In this document: positions 7,473-16,360 of the stretch, in pieces
Layout of the letters: every line of letters begins with the position of its first letter
Numbering within the stretch: the first letter of the stretch is position 1
DNA from: Burkholderiales bacterium
Lineage (GTDB): Bacteria > Pseudomonadota > Gammaproteobacteria > Burkholderiales > SG8-41
NCBI GenBank assembly: GCA_020854035.1
Contig: JADZGE010000004.1
Location: forward strand, 1 to 64,000
DNA length: 64,000 bases
Reading direction: 5' to 3'
The notes under the pieces: generated by a model
Seen by the model: the letters and a program-made list of their open reading frames with translations, nothing else
The model's database searches: none
What the model was told of the DNA's origin: nothing
Position numbers and translations under genes: made by a program

Positions 7473-7945
7473 CTATACCGGCGGCAACTCTCTTGCGGCC
7501 ACCGCGCCCACGCGCAGTCCCTCCTCATTGAAACCGGCGGTTGCCGCGCGCACGCGCGTCGGGAGCCCCGCCGTCAGAGGCTCATCGACATTCCCGTGGC
7601 GCACCCGGCTGCACGTTCCGAGAATTTCCTCCACGGCACCCTTGCAGATGAGCAGGTGGCGCTCGTCGTGCTCGGCAACCACCACCGCTCGGCAACGACG
7701 TCGAGCACGCGTCGGCCGACCACGTCGTGCAGCACCGAGACGTAGTCGTGCCCCTTCCAGGGGAAAAGCGCATCGGCATCGCGTTCGGCGGCAGCAGTCA
7801 GCTCGCGGGCGAGGTCCGGCGGCAGTTCGCTGCGGACACCCGTTCGGGTGACTGTCTCCAGCGGCGCGAGCCGGCGGAAGTGACGGGCGAGAGAATGACT
7901 ATCGAGGAAGGCGGCGAAGAGCCTCTTCAGGAGGTTGAGGATCAT
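7473..7945 (-). pseudogene. internally deleted mgtA-like Mg2+-transporting P-type ATPase
   Basis: From ATG 7945 (with GGAGAAGGA just upstream) the first ~65 residues match my recollection of MgtA N-termini (LLKRLFAAFLDSHSLARHFRRLA). A short stretch, KGHDYVSVLHDVVGRRVLDV, follows and is foreign to MgtA. Then, in another frame, comes VVAEHDERHLLICKGAVEEI and NEEGLRVGAVAARELPP, which is the MgtA nucleotide-binding domain, up to a stop at 7473. Transmembrane segments and the DKTGT phosphorylation site are gone. A 10-base direct repeat, GCTCGGCAAC (7670-7679 and 7687-7696), lies at the frame switch. Confidence 0.6.
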
Positions 7946-8032
7946 TCCTTCTCCAATTCCGTGCAAACGGAATGCGCCGTGCCTCCCGTCATGGGTGGCT
8001 CCGCGGCCTGTGACTCCGCCGGAAGTTCATGG

Positions 8033-8269
8033 TCATGGTGTCGAATTGGGCACGGGTCCGAGGATGAGGTTTCGCCCCAGTCGCGCAGCGCCCGGGACGT
8101 TTCGTGGCGCGCCCGCGATCACGTCGTTCACGCCGGGTTCCACCAGCCCGGGCCGGATCTCCGCCAACGCGGCCACGTGAAAGACGTTCTTGAAATTCTC
8201 GCGCGTCTGCGCGCGGGCTTCACGCGCCTCGTCACGGATCTCGGTCGGATCTCGTCGTTTCAGCCGCAA
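8033..8269 (-). CDS. small hypothetical protein
   Basis: This is 78 residues from TTG 8269, overlapping the 3' end of the vapC remnant by 38 bases. The sequence begins with a very basic/acidic helix (RLKRRDPTEIRDEAREARAQ), followed by NFKNVFHVAALAEIRPGLVEPGVNDVIAGAP and NLILGPVPNS. Codon use is good and the second half looks like a folded conserved segment, but I do not recognise a family. Given its place after vapBC it might be an accessory protein. Start and reality are uncertain. Confidence 0.4.
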   Translation of the reverse strand: MRLKRRDPTEIRDEAREARAQTRENFKNVFHVAALAEIRPGLVEPGVNDVIAGAPRNVPGAARLGRNLILGPVPNSTP

Positions 8270-8711
8270 GTCTTGCGCTTCGGGTCAATACGGTCAGCTG
8301 GGCCGGCCTGAGCAGCCTCTGAAAATCGTTGTCGAACGTGGCGAGGTGCTCGCTCTGGTGGATCACCGAAGCCGCGAGCCAGGCGTCCGGGATATCGTTG
8401 GCAGCGAGCTTGTTCGCCACGCATAGTTCACGCAGCGTCGGCCACTCCCCGCCCAGGAGGGGCATCTCGATGCCCGGTGCCGCGAAGAGCGCCTCCAGGA
8501 ATTCGACGGCGCTTTCGACCGGCGTCGGCTCGACGAAAACTCTTGGATTCGTGACCAGCCGCAGGAAGCTCGCAGCGACCATCGGCATCAACTTGAGACT
8601 TCCTCCGACCTCGCAGGCGGCGACCGCCTCGTTCAGCTAGCCGCGCGCGACTCGGTGGTGGGGATGATCGCTGCGTGACGCGGCGATCAGCACATTGACG
8701 TCAGGCGTCAT
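8232..8711 (-). pseudogene. vapC: vapC-like PIN-domain toxin gene with an in-frame TAG
   Basis: From ATG 8711 the frame reads MTPDVNVLIAASRSDHPHHR, the start of a PIN domain with the first acidic residue D4. A TAG is at codon 25 (8639-8637), exactly where the next residue would be the tryptophan common in 'AW-LNEA' contexts. The frame then continues intact: LNEAVAACE, LMPMVAASFLRLVTNPRVF, IPDAWLAASVIHQ, ATFDNDF. Without the TAG it would be a normal 159-residue PIN toxin. A single G-to-A change (TGG to TAG) explains the break. An internal restart near LKLMPM would lack the active-site D4. Confidence 0.8.
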
Positions 8712-8946
8712 TGTCAGCGGCGTCCAGCATGGACTTGTTGCTGAGGGGATTTATGCCGGCCACCAACCCGCCACGACCCTTCAAGACCGGGATCTTCGGC
8801 GCGCGAACCTTGGCGACAGCACGCGCCGAACGCAGCCGCAGTTCCAATCCCTCTTCGATCAGGCGCGTCAGGCTCGTGCGTTGCTTGGCCGCCAGCGCCT
8901 TGGCGTTGGCGAGCAGGGTGTCGTTGATGTCGAGAGTGGTCTTCAT
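8701..8946 (-). CDS. vapB: VapB-like antitoxin
   Basis: This is an 81-residue protein. MKTTLDINDTLLANAKALAA forms a ribbon-helix-helix-like N-terminus, followed by TSLTRLIEEGLELRLRS and a flexible tail that would wrap the toxin. Its stop overlaps the vapC start by 11 bases, the standard antitoxin-toxin arrangement. The toxin gene downstream is interrupted by a nonsense codon, so this may now be an orphan antitoxin. A palindromic site lies at its own promoter. Confidence 0.82.
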   Translation of the reverse strand: MKTTLDINDTLLANAKALAAKQRTSLTRLIEEGLELRLRSARAVAKVRAPKIPVLKGRGGLVAGINPLSNKSMLDAADNDA

Positions 8947-8954
8947 GGGCGAAT

Positions 8955-8972
8955 GATACGGATTTCTGTATC
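8955..8972 (-). promoter_or_regulatory. candidate VapB operator
   Basis: GATAC-N8-GTATC is a perfect 5-base inverted repeat starting 9 bases upstream of the vapB ATG. It overlaps a possible -10 (TATCAT on the reverse strand). Location and symmetry suit autoregulation by VapB. Confidence 0.4.
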
Positions 8973-9506
8973 GTCACTCAACGTGGCTCTTGGCGGTCGC
9001 GGATCCCGCTCTTCGCCAGGACCTGTCCGCGCGGCCACCCAGATTCGAGGCGAGGAAGTTGACCGCGGAAGAATCGCCGGTGGCTGTGCGGCGCTCGTCA
9101 CCTTTGTCACCCCTGCCCTGATCCGTCCCACCATTTCTCGCGGTCCGTCCGATGACGCAGCGTTGGCCACTGCCCTCGCGGCGCAAGCCGAACTGATCGG
9201 CCCGAGCGATGCTCCAGCGCAACCGGTAGGGGCCTACCGGGAAGGGCCGGCGGTGCGCCGAATCAGGCACGCGGCCGGAGAAAGGGCAAAGGGAAACCGT
9301 GGAGAGCGTGGGCTGGCCAGCAATACTTGATCCGCGCCACGCCGGGAGCGTTGCGCCAGGACCCTGCAGCGCGACAATGGTTGTGCCATCGCTGCATCGA
9401 TCGTTACGTCCGGATTGCCGGTTACCGTTATCATGCCGCTTGCTGTCGGGAAAGCACACCAGCCATCCACAGCCAGGCGGACAAACGATACAGGTCTACT
9501 CGAGAT
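8973..9506. other. gap with no recognisable gene
   Basis: About 530 bases between vapB and the class V PLP enzyme. Open frames exist on both strands but their translations look like shadow sequence (low complexity, Arg/Pro/Ala-rich) and I recognise no domain. No tRNA, clear promoter or terminator is seen. It marks the change from the accessory island to more regular, GC-rich chromosomal genes. Confidence 0.5.
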
Positions 9507-11021
9507 ATGGACAATCAAGTTGTGACGGGGGCGGCGCCGACGGCATCGGCGTTCGCGGCGATCAAGGACGCGGTTGGACTCGATGTCACGTACCGGGTTG
9601 CAACGGGACGCACCATGCGCCGGATCTATCTCGACAGCACCGCCACCACCCTGCGGCTGAAACTCGTGCAGGAAGTGCTGGACCGGTTCCAGCCGCATTA
9701 TTCGAACACTCACAGCCTGCTGCATTTCGGGGCGCTGATCTCGACCCGCGAGTATCAATGGTCGCATGAAATGGTGTTGCGTTTCGTCAACGCGGATGCG
9801 GGAGGGTATTTCTGTTTTTTCATCGGGAGCGGCGCGACCGCGGGTTTCAACCGCGTGGCACGCACGCTGCGCGCGAAGCGGCCTGAGCGCGATGTCGTGA
9901 TCACGACCCTCATGGAACATCATTCGAACGACCTCCCGCACCGGGCGCACTTTCCGAAGGTCGTTCACGTGCCGCCCTCGGTATCCGGAAACTCGCTGGG
10001 CGGCGTGGACCTCGGGCAGCTGGAGCGCGCGCTTCTGGAGAACTCCGGCCGGGTGAACTATGTGGCGCTGACAGGGGTGTCCAACGTCACCGGCATCGTC
10101 AACCCGATCCACGAGGCGGCCCGACTGGCTCATCGCCACGGCGCGCTGATCGTCGTCGATGCCGCGCAAATGGCGGCTCATCTTCCGATCCGCACGAGTC
10201 TCGACATCCCGCAGGCCGCGAGCCTCGATGTCGTGGTCTTCTCGGGACACAAGGTTTATGCGCCCGGTTCACCCGGTGTGGTGGTTGCCCGCAAGGAGCT
10301 TTTCTCCGGTGTGCCGCCGCAGGAAGTGGGCGGCGGCATGGTCGATACCGTCTGGGAGGATCGCTATACGGAGTCGGAACAATTCCCGGATCGGGAAGAG
10401 GCGGGTACGCCGAACATTCCGGGAGCGATCGGGCTCGCCGCGGCGCTCTGCGCGCTGCGAGGCATCGGCATGGACGCGATCGCGGCAGAGGAAGAAGCGC
10501 TCATGCGCCACGCGCTCGTCCGGCTCGCGCAGGTGCCGGATGTGATCGTCTACGGCGAGACCGATACGCGAATTTGCCGCAGGGCAGGCGCGATCGCCTT
10601 CAATTTGAAGGAGATGGATCACGCGCTCACGGCCGCGATATTGAACGACTATTTCAACATCGCCGTGCGCAACCAGTGCTTTTGCGCACACCCGTACGTG
10701 CGTGAACTCGTGATGCTGAGTCTTTCCGAGAGCGCGGATATGCTGGACAACGAAGCGCTGGAGAAGCTCGCGGAACTGCACAGGGGCATGGTGCGCGCGA
10801 GCTTCGGCATCTACACGACCAGCGAGGACGTGGATGCGCTCGCGGAGGCGTTACGCGACATCGGCGCGCGGCGCGATTTCTATGCGACTCAGTATGAGCG
10901 CTTGCCGGATGGCAACTATGTGCATCGCGACTTCAGGTTCGACTCCACGCGGGTTTTTTCCGTGCGGAAGGAGGTCGGCAGACTGCTTTCCGGCGTCAGG
11001 GAGCGTTCGCCGGAGCGCTGA
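9507..11021 (+). CDS. class V aminotransferase-fold PLP enzyme (cysteine desulfurase-like)
   Basis: This is 504 residues from ATG 9507; sequence upstream in the same frame does not look coding. Features are an N-terminal RRIYLDSTATTL, a LMEHHSNDLP segment, GVSNVTG, a VDAAQMAAHLP loop, and the PLP lysine in FSGHKVYAPGSPG (K249). The segment EEAGTPNIPGAIG and a cysteine-containing loop NQCFCAHP (C391, C393) follow. That loop is where SufS-type enzymes hold their catalytic cysteine. Members remove sulfur or selenium from cysteine/selenocysteine or act on related substrates. The protein is ~100 residues longer than SufS. It stands alone, with no suf or isc genes nearby. Confidence 0.8.
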   Translation: MDNQVVTGAAPTASAFAAIKDAVGLDVTYRVATGRTMRRIYLDSTATTLRLKLVQEVLDRFQPHYSNTHSLLHFGALISTREYQWSHEMVLRFVNADAGGYFCFFIGSGATAGFNRVARTLRAKRPERDVVITTLMEHHSNDLPHRAHFPKVVHVPPSVSGNSLGGVDLGQLERALLENSGRVNYVALTGVSNVTGIVNPIHEAARLAHRHGALIVVDAAQMAAHLPIRTSLDIPQAASLDVVVFSGHKVYAPGSPGVVVARKELFSGVPPQEVGGGMVDTVWEDRYTESEQFPDREEAGTPNIPGAIGLAAALCALRGIGMDAIAAEEEALMRHALVRLAQVPDVIVYGETDTRICRRAGAIAFNLKEMDHALTAAILNDYFNIAVRNQCFCAHPYVRELVMLSLSESADMLDNEALEKLAELHRGMVRASFGIYTTSEDVDALAEALRDIGARRDFYATQYERLPDGNYVHRDFRFDSTRVFSVRKEVGRLLSGVRERSPER

Positions 11022-11224
11022 CTTGACGGCGGTGTGGCGGGAAGACGTTTGCGGCAATGAATGCCCTCGGCGCGGGAGCCGGCGACCTTGTGCCGTGCAG
11101 GGCGCAGTTACGGTCCGGAGGAAATGGCGTGCGTCCCGATCGCCGGATCGCCCCGGCAAACTCCGCTCCCGGCGGCCGCGCCGTGCTCGGACGCCACCGC
11201 GGCTGAATCCGCCATGTCAAAGCT

Positions 11225-11249
11225 TGACCCCGTTTCGTGACCCCGTTTC
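11225..11249. repeat. two tandem copies of TGACCCCGTTTC
   Basis: A 12-base word occurs twice with a 13-base period in the 228-base space between the convergent PLP-enzyme and Bug genes. The second copy abuts the Bug stop codon. No other feature is seen in this gap. Confidence 0.5.
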
Positions 11250-12209
11250 CTAGCGCGCGCTGATCCCGCTCGCCTTCAGAAGCTTCCCCGTCACCGCCAT
11301 GTCCGCCTTGATTTCCGCCGTCAGCTCCGCCGGCGAGCTCGCGACGACTTCCGCCCCGGAGTCGAAGAGCCGCTGCTTCGCGTCGGGGCTGTTCAGCGCG
11401 AAGCGGATGTCCGCGTTCAACCGCTCGACGATCGTGGCGGGCGTTTTCGCCGGCGCGAACATGCCGAGTACCGCCTTCGACTCGTAGCCCGGGAGCCCCG
11501 CCTCGGCCATCGTCGGCAGTCCCGGCGCGAGAGCCGAGCGGCGGGCGGTGGTGACGGCAAGCGCGCGTATCCTGCCGTTCTTCACGAATGGGGTCGCCGA
11601 GGCCGCGTTGGGAAAGCCAAGCTGCGTCTCGCCCGTGGCGAGCGACAGCATCGCCGGGCCCTGGCCCTTGTAGGCGACGCGCACGATGTTCGCCCTCGTC
11701 ATGGCCTTGAAGAGCTCGCCGGCGATGTGGGAGGACGCGCCGGACTGGCCCGAGGCATAGTTGAGTTCGCCCTCCCGCGCCCGCGCCAGCGCGACGAGTT
11801 CCTTCACCGATTTCACGGGCAACGAGGGGTGAACGACCAGCACGTTGGGAGAAGTCGCGAGCAGCGCGAGATGCGCGTAGTCGCGCAGCGGGTCCCAGCC
11901 CACGTCGTCCCGGATGAACTGCGAGGTCCACAGGCTCGCGCTCGCGAGGAGGAGCGTGTAGCCGTCCGCGGGCGCCCTGGCGACGAGCTCCATGGAGAGG
12001 ACGCCGCCGCGGTTGTCGACCACGACCGGCTGGCCGAGCCGCTCGGCGAGCTTCGGCGCGATCATCCGCGCGGTGAAATCGAGGCTCCCGCCCGGCACGG
12101 TGGTGACGATGCGCACGGGTCGCGCCGGATAACCCTGGGCGATCGCCGTGCCGGCGAGCGCGGCGCCGATCAGCGCGGCGACGAATCCCGGGCCCCCTGT
12201 GCCGGTCAT
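11250..12209 (-). CDS. Bug/TctC-family periplasmic solute-binding protein
   Basis: This 319-residue protein has a signal peptide of about 24 residues ending GTAIAQG, then YPARPVRIVTTVPGGSLDFTAR, the hallmark start of the Bug fold. VVVDNRGG, NVLVVHPSLPVKSVKELVALAR, AYKGQGPAMLSLATGE and LAPGLPTMAEAGLPGYE are further family blocks. Bug proteins bind carboxylates and related small molecules; in betaproteobacteria many copies occur without a transporter. This one lies just downstream of the racemase-fold gene on the same strand (about 55 bases), so the two may form an operon. Its ligand is not predictable. Confidence 0.92.
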   Translation of the reverse strand: MTGTGGPGFVAALIGAALAGTAIAQGYPARPVRIVTTVPGGSLDFTARMIAPKLAERLGQPVVVDNRGGVLSMELVARAPADGYTLLLASASLWTSQFIRDDVGWDPLRDYAHLALLATSPNVLVVHPSLPVKSVKELVALARAREGELNYASGQSGASSHIAGELFKAMTRANIVRVAYKGQGPAMLSLATGETQLGFPNAASATPFVKNGRIRALAVTTARRSALAPGLPTMAEAGLPGYESKAVLGMFAPAKTPATIVERLNADIRFALNSPDAKQRLFDSGAEVVASSPAELTAEIKADMAVTGKLLKASGISAR

Positions 12210-12263
12210 CCCGCATTCCCCCCATCGATCTTCATGCTCCCTCCGCGCGCCCCGGCGGCCGGT

Positions 12264-13079
12264 TCATCGGTATGCTGGCTTCGCCCGGAGCGCATCGGTC
12301 GGAAAGGCGCGCGCTGATTGCCGCAGTCTCATGTTCACCATCGCCTTCGCCATTTCCACCGCCGCGCCGAACGCGCCCATCAGGTTGATTTCCTGATAGC
12401 CCTTCTCGTCGAGCCCCGCCCGCACTTCGTCGAGGAAGCACTGCTGGTGCGGCGAGCCTATGACGACCGTGTCCGCGCCCTCGTCCTCGATCGCCCGCGC
12501 GAACTCGCGCACGATGGCGCCCGCGAACTCGCGCACCTCCGGGGCATCCGCGCGCCGCGCCTTCGGGTACTTGCGCACGAGGGCCATGGTGTAGGTGGAG
12601 GAGCGCGACACGTAGCGCACGCTCGTGAGCTTGTGGTTCATGCCGTAGAGGTGGGCATTCCGGCGGACGATCATCGCCTGCGCGTCGGTCGTCGTGAGCA
12701 CGCAGAACTTCTCTCCCAGGAGCGAGGCGAAGTGCATCGCCGAGTGCACGGGATAGGCGACGGGGAGGGTTGACACCGACATCGCGGCGAGAAAGCCGGG
12801 CTCGATGCCGGCCTGCGTGACGATCGCGTCGTACTTGCCCGTCGCGCAGACGGCCTTCACGCGCTTGACGACGCCCACCGCGATGTTCGTCACCACCTCG
12901 TCGTCGCGCGTTTCCGCGCCGTGCTCGGTGGGTTCGCCCTCGTCGATGTCGATCTCGACGCCTTCGAGCTGGCCCTTTGCCCGCAAGTCCGCGATGAGTT
13001 CCTGCATCATGAAGTGCCCTTCGGTCGGGCTGTAGTTCACTCCGGCGCGCCGGTACGGCGGGATATCGACGATCTTCAA
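12264..13079 (-). CDS. Asp/Glu/hydantoin racemase-fold protein lacking both usual cysteines
   Basis: This is 271 residues from TTG 13079, supported by GCAGGAGAG about 7 bases upstream. The order of motifs fits the Asp/Glu/hydantoin racemase superfamily: an N-terminal strand (KIVDIPPYR), YDAIVTQAGIEPGF, then KFCVLTTTDAQAM and GADTVVIGSPHQQC. In racemases the second and last of these carry cysteine acid/base residues. Here the equivalents are A90 and S209, although C214 is nearby. The protein therefore may not be a two-base racemase; a decarboxylase- or isomerase-like relative is possible. It is upstream of the Bug gene. Confidence 0.7.
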   Translation of the reverse strand: MKIVDIPPYRRAGVNYSPTEGHFMMQELIADLRAKGQLEGVEIDIDEGEPTEHGAETRDDEVVTNIAVGVVKRVKAVCATGKYDAIVTQAGIEPGFLAAMSVSTLPVAYPVHSAMHFASLLGEKFCVLTTTDAQAMIVRRNAHLYGMNHKLTSVRYVSRSSTYTMALVRKYPKARRADAPEVREFAGAIVREFARAIEDEGADTVVIGSPHQQCFLDEVRAGLDEKGYQEINLMGAFGAAVEMAKAMVNMRLRQSARAFPTDALRAKPAYR

Positions 13080-13345
13080 GGCGGACTCTCCTGCGCGATG
13101 CGGGAAAAGGATCCCACGGTTCGATGCCGGCAGCCGGCCGGACCCGCATTCCCCGGTGGGCCGCCGCGTGCCCGACCGCCCGGCAATCTGCCGCAAACGA
13201 CTGGAAAAGCGGTTTCACCACCCGTCACGGCTTGAGCATACCCCGTTTCCCTCCCCTGAAACCGGGGGTCGCCCTGCCTTGTGCGCGGTCGGGCCTGCTG
13301 CCGGATTGCGCCGGGGTAAAGTCCGGCAAACGCTTCTCACCCGGG

Positions 13346-13374
13346 TTTACAGCGAATCGGACGGCGTGTAGACT
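13346..13374 (+). promoter_or_regulatory. sigma-70-type promoter for the molybdenum hydroxylase pair
   Basis: TTTACA (13346-13351) and TAGACT (13369-13374) are separated by exactly 17 bases and followed by a T-run, within the 411-base gap before the Fe-S subunit gene. The untranslated leader would be about 110 bases. Nothing else in this gap (13080-13490) is recognisable. Confidence 0.45.
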
Positions 13375-13490
13375 TTTTTTGCGCGCCCGCAAGATGGACG
13401 TACACAAGGCGCCTCCGAGGGGGCGGGTGCAGCAGGGTCATGATGCGAGTGGCGGCACGGCCAGTCGCATGAAACTCGAATGGAGGCGCC

Positions 13491-13961
13491 ATGTCCGCGA
13501 AAATCAGCACGACGCTCACCGTCAACGGCAAGCGTCACACCGTCACCGCGCTGCCCGATACGCCGCTCCTGTGGGTGCTGCGCGAGGATCTCAAGCTGAC
13601 CGGCACCCGGTTCGGCTGCGGCGTGGGCCAGTGCGGCGCATGCACGGTGCACATCGACGGCAAACCCAACTACGCCTGTCTTAACCCGATCAAGGACCTC
13701 GCGGGCCGCACCGTGACCACCATCGAGGGGCTTTCCCCTGACGGGACGCACCCGCTGCAAAAAGCGTGGAACGCGGAGCAGGTGCCGCAGTGCGGCTATT
13801 GCCAGTCGGGGCAGATCATGCGCGCCGCGGCGCTCCTCGCGGAGAACCGGCGCCCGACGCGCGAGGAAATCGTCACCTACATGAACAGCAACGTCTGCCG
13901 CTGCGGCACCTACGCGCGTATCGTGCGCGCGATCGAGCGCGCGGCGAAGGAGGCGGCATGA
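13491..13961 (+). CDS. 2Fe-2S subunit of an IorA-like molybdenum hydroxylase
   Basis: This 156-residue protein has the two-domain arrangement of small xanthine-oxidase-family subunits. The plant-type ferredoxin domain has [20 protein letters not shown] with a further Cys in YACLN. The helical second cluster domain has [10 protein letters not shown] and [11 protein letters not shown]. It transfers electrons from the molybdenum site of the large subunit to an outside acceptor. The stop overlaps the next start by 4 bases (ATGA), so the two subunits are translationally coupled. A good promoter lies upstream. The substrate is an N-heterocycle or aldehyde by analogy to isoquinoline 1-oxidoreductase. 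Confidence 0.92.
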   Translation: MSAKISTTLTVNGKRHTVTALPDTPLLWVLREDLKLTGTRFGCGVGQCGACTVHIDGKPNYACLNPIKDLAGRTVTTIEGLSPDGTHPLQKAWNAEQVPQCGYCQSGQIMRAAALLAENRRPTREEIVTYMNSNVCRCGTYARIVRAIERAAKEAA

Positions 13962-16258
13962 GCGCGAGGATGAAGAAGGCAGGTACACGGCCCGCTGCCG
14001 CTGGCGGGTCCCCGCTCCCCGCGCCGGCGCCTCGCATCGCGCCGGATCCCGGGCGCCGCCGCTTCATGCGCGGAGCTTGCGGGTTCACGTTCGGAATCGC
14101 GGCCACGATCCCCGGGTTCCTCGAAGCGCCCGCGGCGCGCGCGCAGGCGGGCCGCGGCGTGGCAATGAACGCCTGGGTCACGCTGCACACCGACGGCACG
14201 GTCACGATTCTCTCGCCGGCCTCGGAGATGGGGCAGGGGTCGCGCACGGCGCTGGCGGTGATCGTTGCCGAGGAGATGGATGCCGACTGGTCGAAGGTGA
14301 GAATCGAGCCGGCGCCCCCGCGGGGGAAACTCTACGGCAACCCGGCGTTCGGCGGCGAGCAGTACACCGCCGGCAGCGCCACCATCCGGGGCTATTTCAA
14401 CAGTCTGCGCCAGTTCGGCGCACAGGTGCGCTACGTGCTGATGGACAATGCCGCGCGCCGCTGGGGCGTGCCGCTCGCGGATCTCGCGACGCAGCCCGGC
14501 GCCGTCATCCATCCGGCGAGCGGGCGGCGCCTCGCCTACGGCGAGATCGCCGCGTTCGCGACGGTGCCGCGCCAGGCACCCGAGGTGACGGTGGAACCGG
14601 TTGCGAGCGCGCAGTTCCGCCTGATCGGCACGGATCTGCCGCGCGTGGACGTCGCGGCGAAGGTGAACGGCACGGCGCGCTACAGCATCGACGTGCACGT
14701 GCCGGGGATGGTCTACGGCGCGATCCTGCGCGAGCCCGTCGAAGGCGCCGGGCCGCAGCGCATCGACGACGCGGCAGCGCGCGAGATCGAAGGGGTGATC
14801 GGCATCGTGCGGCTCCGCTACGGCGTGGGCGTGCTCGCCGAGACGCCGTGGGCCGCATTCAAGGCGAAGAACGCACTCAAGGTGACCTGGGGAGGCCAGG
14901 CGCGCGGCTGGAGCCATTCCACGCAGGCGGGTTACGAGCGCTTCGCGGCGGTCGCGAGGAACGGGGGCACGAGGGGCGTTGCCTGGGAAACGAAAGGCGA
15001 CGTGGCCGCGGCGCTGGCGAAGGCCGCGACGATCGTCGAAGGCGAGTACCGGGCCGAGTACGCGTATCACGCGCAGATGGAACCGCTCAATTCGGTGGCG
15101 GCGGTGTCCCCGGCGGGCGATTCCGTGGAAATCTGGGCCGGCACCCAGAGCCAGACGATCACCGTGGCCGCGGTCGCGCGCGCTCTCGGTATCGCCGAGA
15201 ACCGGGTCAGGTTCCACGACATGCTGCTCGGAGGCGGTTTCGGGCGGCGGGGCAACCGCGACGTCGAGTTCATCGTCGACTCGGTCCTCATGTCGAAGGC
15301 CGCTGGACGGCCGGTGAAGGTGATCTGGACGCGCGAGGATGACGTGAAGAACGGGAGGTTCCGCCCGCTCTACGTCAACCGCATTCGGGCCGGGCTCGAC
15401 GCTTCCGGCAGGCTCGTTGCGTGGCACCACCGGGTGGTTTGCGACGAGGTGCTCGCGTTCATGGATCCGGTTCGCTACGAGGCGTCGAAGGGCCGCGACA
15501 ACATCGCGATGCGCGGCACCGAGCTGCCGACCTACGCCATCGCCGACCGGCTGTGCGAGGGCCTGCAGCAACCAACGGGCATGCGCACCAACCCGCTGCG
15601 CGCGATCGGCGTGGGCCAGAACAGCTTCGCGAACGAGGTTTTCATCGACGAACTCGCGGCGCGGCAGGGCGTCGATCCGGTGGACTACCGCCTGCGCCTT
15701 CTCGACAACACCCCGCTCGCCCGGCGCGCCCGCCGCGCGATCGAGGAGGCGGCGCGGATGGCGGACTGGAAGCGGAAGCGGGCGGGTCGCGGGCTCGGCT
15801 TTGCCTACCTCGATTACTCCGGGACCCAGGTCGCGGGGGTGGCCGAGGTCTCCGTCGATCGGGGCAGCGGCGCGATCCGCGTGCACGATTTCTGGTGCAC
15901 GATCGATTGCGGGGTCATCGTGCAGCCGGACAACGTGATCGCGCAGACCGAGAGCTCGATCGTCTACGGGCTCGGGCTCGCGCTCTCCGAGCGCATCTCG
16001 ATCGAGAACGGCACGGTGCGGCAGTCGAATTTCTTCGATTACCATGTGCCGCGCCAGCTCGACGTGCCGCGGATGCACATCCGGCTCATCCCGACGCGCA
16101 ACCATCCGACGGGCGTCGGCCAGATGGCGACGCCGCTCGTTGCTTCCGCGGTCTCGAACGCCGTCTTCGCGCTGACCGGCGCGCGCCTGCGCGAGCAGCC
16201 GATGCTGCCCGACCGCGTCAGGGTTGCGCTGCGGGAGGGACGCCCGGCGCAGGCGTAG
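13958..16258 (+). CDS. molybdopterin-binding subunit, IorB-like, with Tat signal
   Basis: This is 766 residues from the ATG overlapping the previous stop. A twin-arginine signal ([12 protein letters not shown], about residues 28-39) and a hydrophobic stretch ending AARAQA predict export folded with cofactor. Later blocks include [64 protein letters not shown], and [12 protein letters not shown]. The C-terminal block where this superfamily has its catalytic glutamate (GVGE) reads GVGQMATP here, with Gln at 722. No cytochrome subunit or maturation gene is adjacent. Confidence 0.9.
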   Translation: MSARMKKAGTRPAAAGGSPLPAPAPRIAPDPGRRRFMRGACGFTFGIAATIPGFLEAPAARAQAGRGVAMNAWVTLHTDGTVTILSPASEMGQGSRTALAVIVAEEMDADWSKVRIEPAPPRGKLYGNPAFGGEQYTAGSATIRGYFNSLRQFGAQVRYVLMDNAARRWGVPLADLATQPGAVIHPASGRRLAYGEIAAFATVPRQAPEVTVEPVASAQFRLIGTDLPRVDVAAKVNGTARYSIDVHVPGMVYGAILREPVEGAGPQRIDDAAAREIEGVIGIVRLRYGVGVLAETPWAAFKAKNALKVTWGGQARGWSHSTQAGYERFAAVARNGGTRGVAWETKGDVAAALAKAATIVEGEYRAEYAYHAQMEPLNSVAAVSPAGDSVEIWAGTQSQTITVAAVARALGIAENRVRFHDMLLGGGFGRRGNRDVEFIVDSVLMSKAAGRPVKVIWTREDDVKNGRFRPLYVNRIRAGLDASGRLVAWHHRVVCDEVLAFMDPVRYEASKGRDNIAMRGTELPTYAIADRLCEGLQQPTGMRTNPLRAIGVGQNSFANEVFIDELAARQGVDPVDYRLRLLDNTPLARRARRAIEEAARMADWKRKRAGRGLGFAYLDYSGTQVAGVAEVSVDRGSGAIRVHDFWCTIDCGVIVQPDNVIAQTESSIVYGLGLALSERISIENGTVRQSNFFDYHVPRQLDVPRMHIRLIPTRNHPTGVGQMATPLVASAVSNAVFALTGARLREQPMLPDRVRVALREGRPAQA

Positions 16259-16360
16259 TCGGCGCAAGGCCCTGCGGGAGTCCCCGGGAGATGGGACCGG
16301 CCGGCCATTCGGACGACGCGGTAGCCGGGGCGCACGCCTCGCGCCGCGGACCCGGCGGCT

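Noticed and set aside
7186..7515. forward frame beginning MHVPTPNAKFLRSMAMGYG as a gene
   Set aside because: Reasonable codon use for about 75 residues, but no recognisable domain, overlap with the reverse recombinase-like fragment at its start and with the mgtA remnant at its end, and no ribosome site. Left unannotated.
7727..8311. forward frame of 194 residues over the mgtA and vapC region
   Set aside because: It lies opposite clear homology (MgtA start, PIN domain C-terminus) and looks like a shadow.
8637..8639. TAG in vapC as a recoded (pyrrolysine-type) codon
   Set aside because: No pyrrolysine genes are seen or expected in this lineage, the position is not special in PIN domains, and a one-base change from TGG is the simplest explanation.
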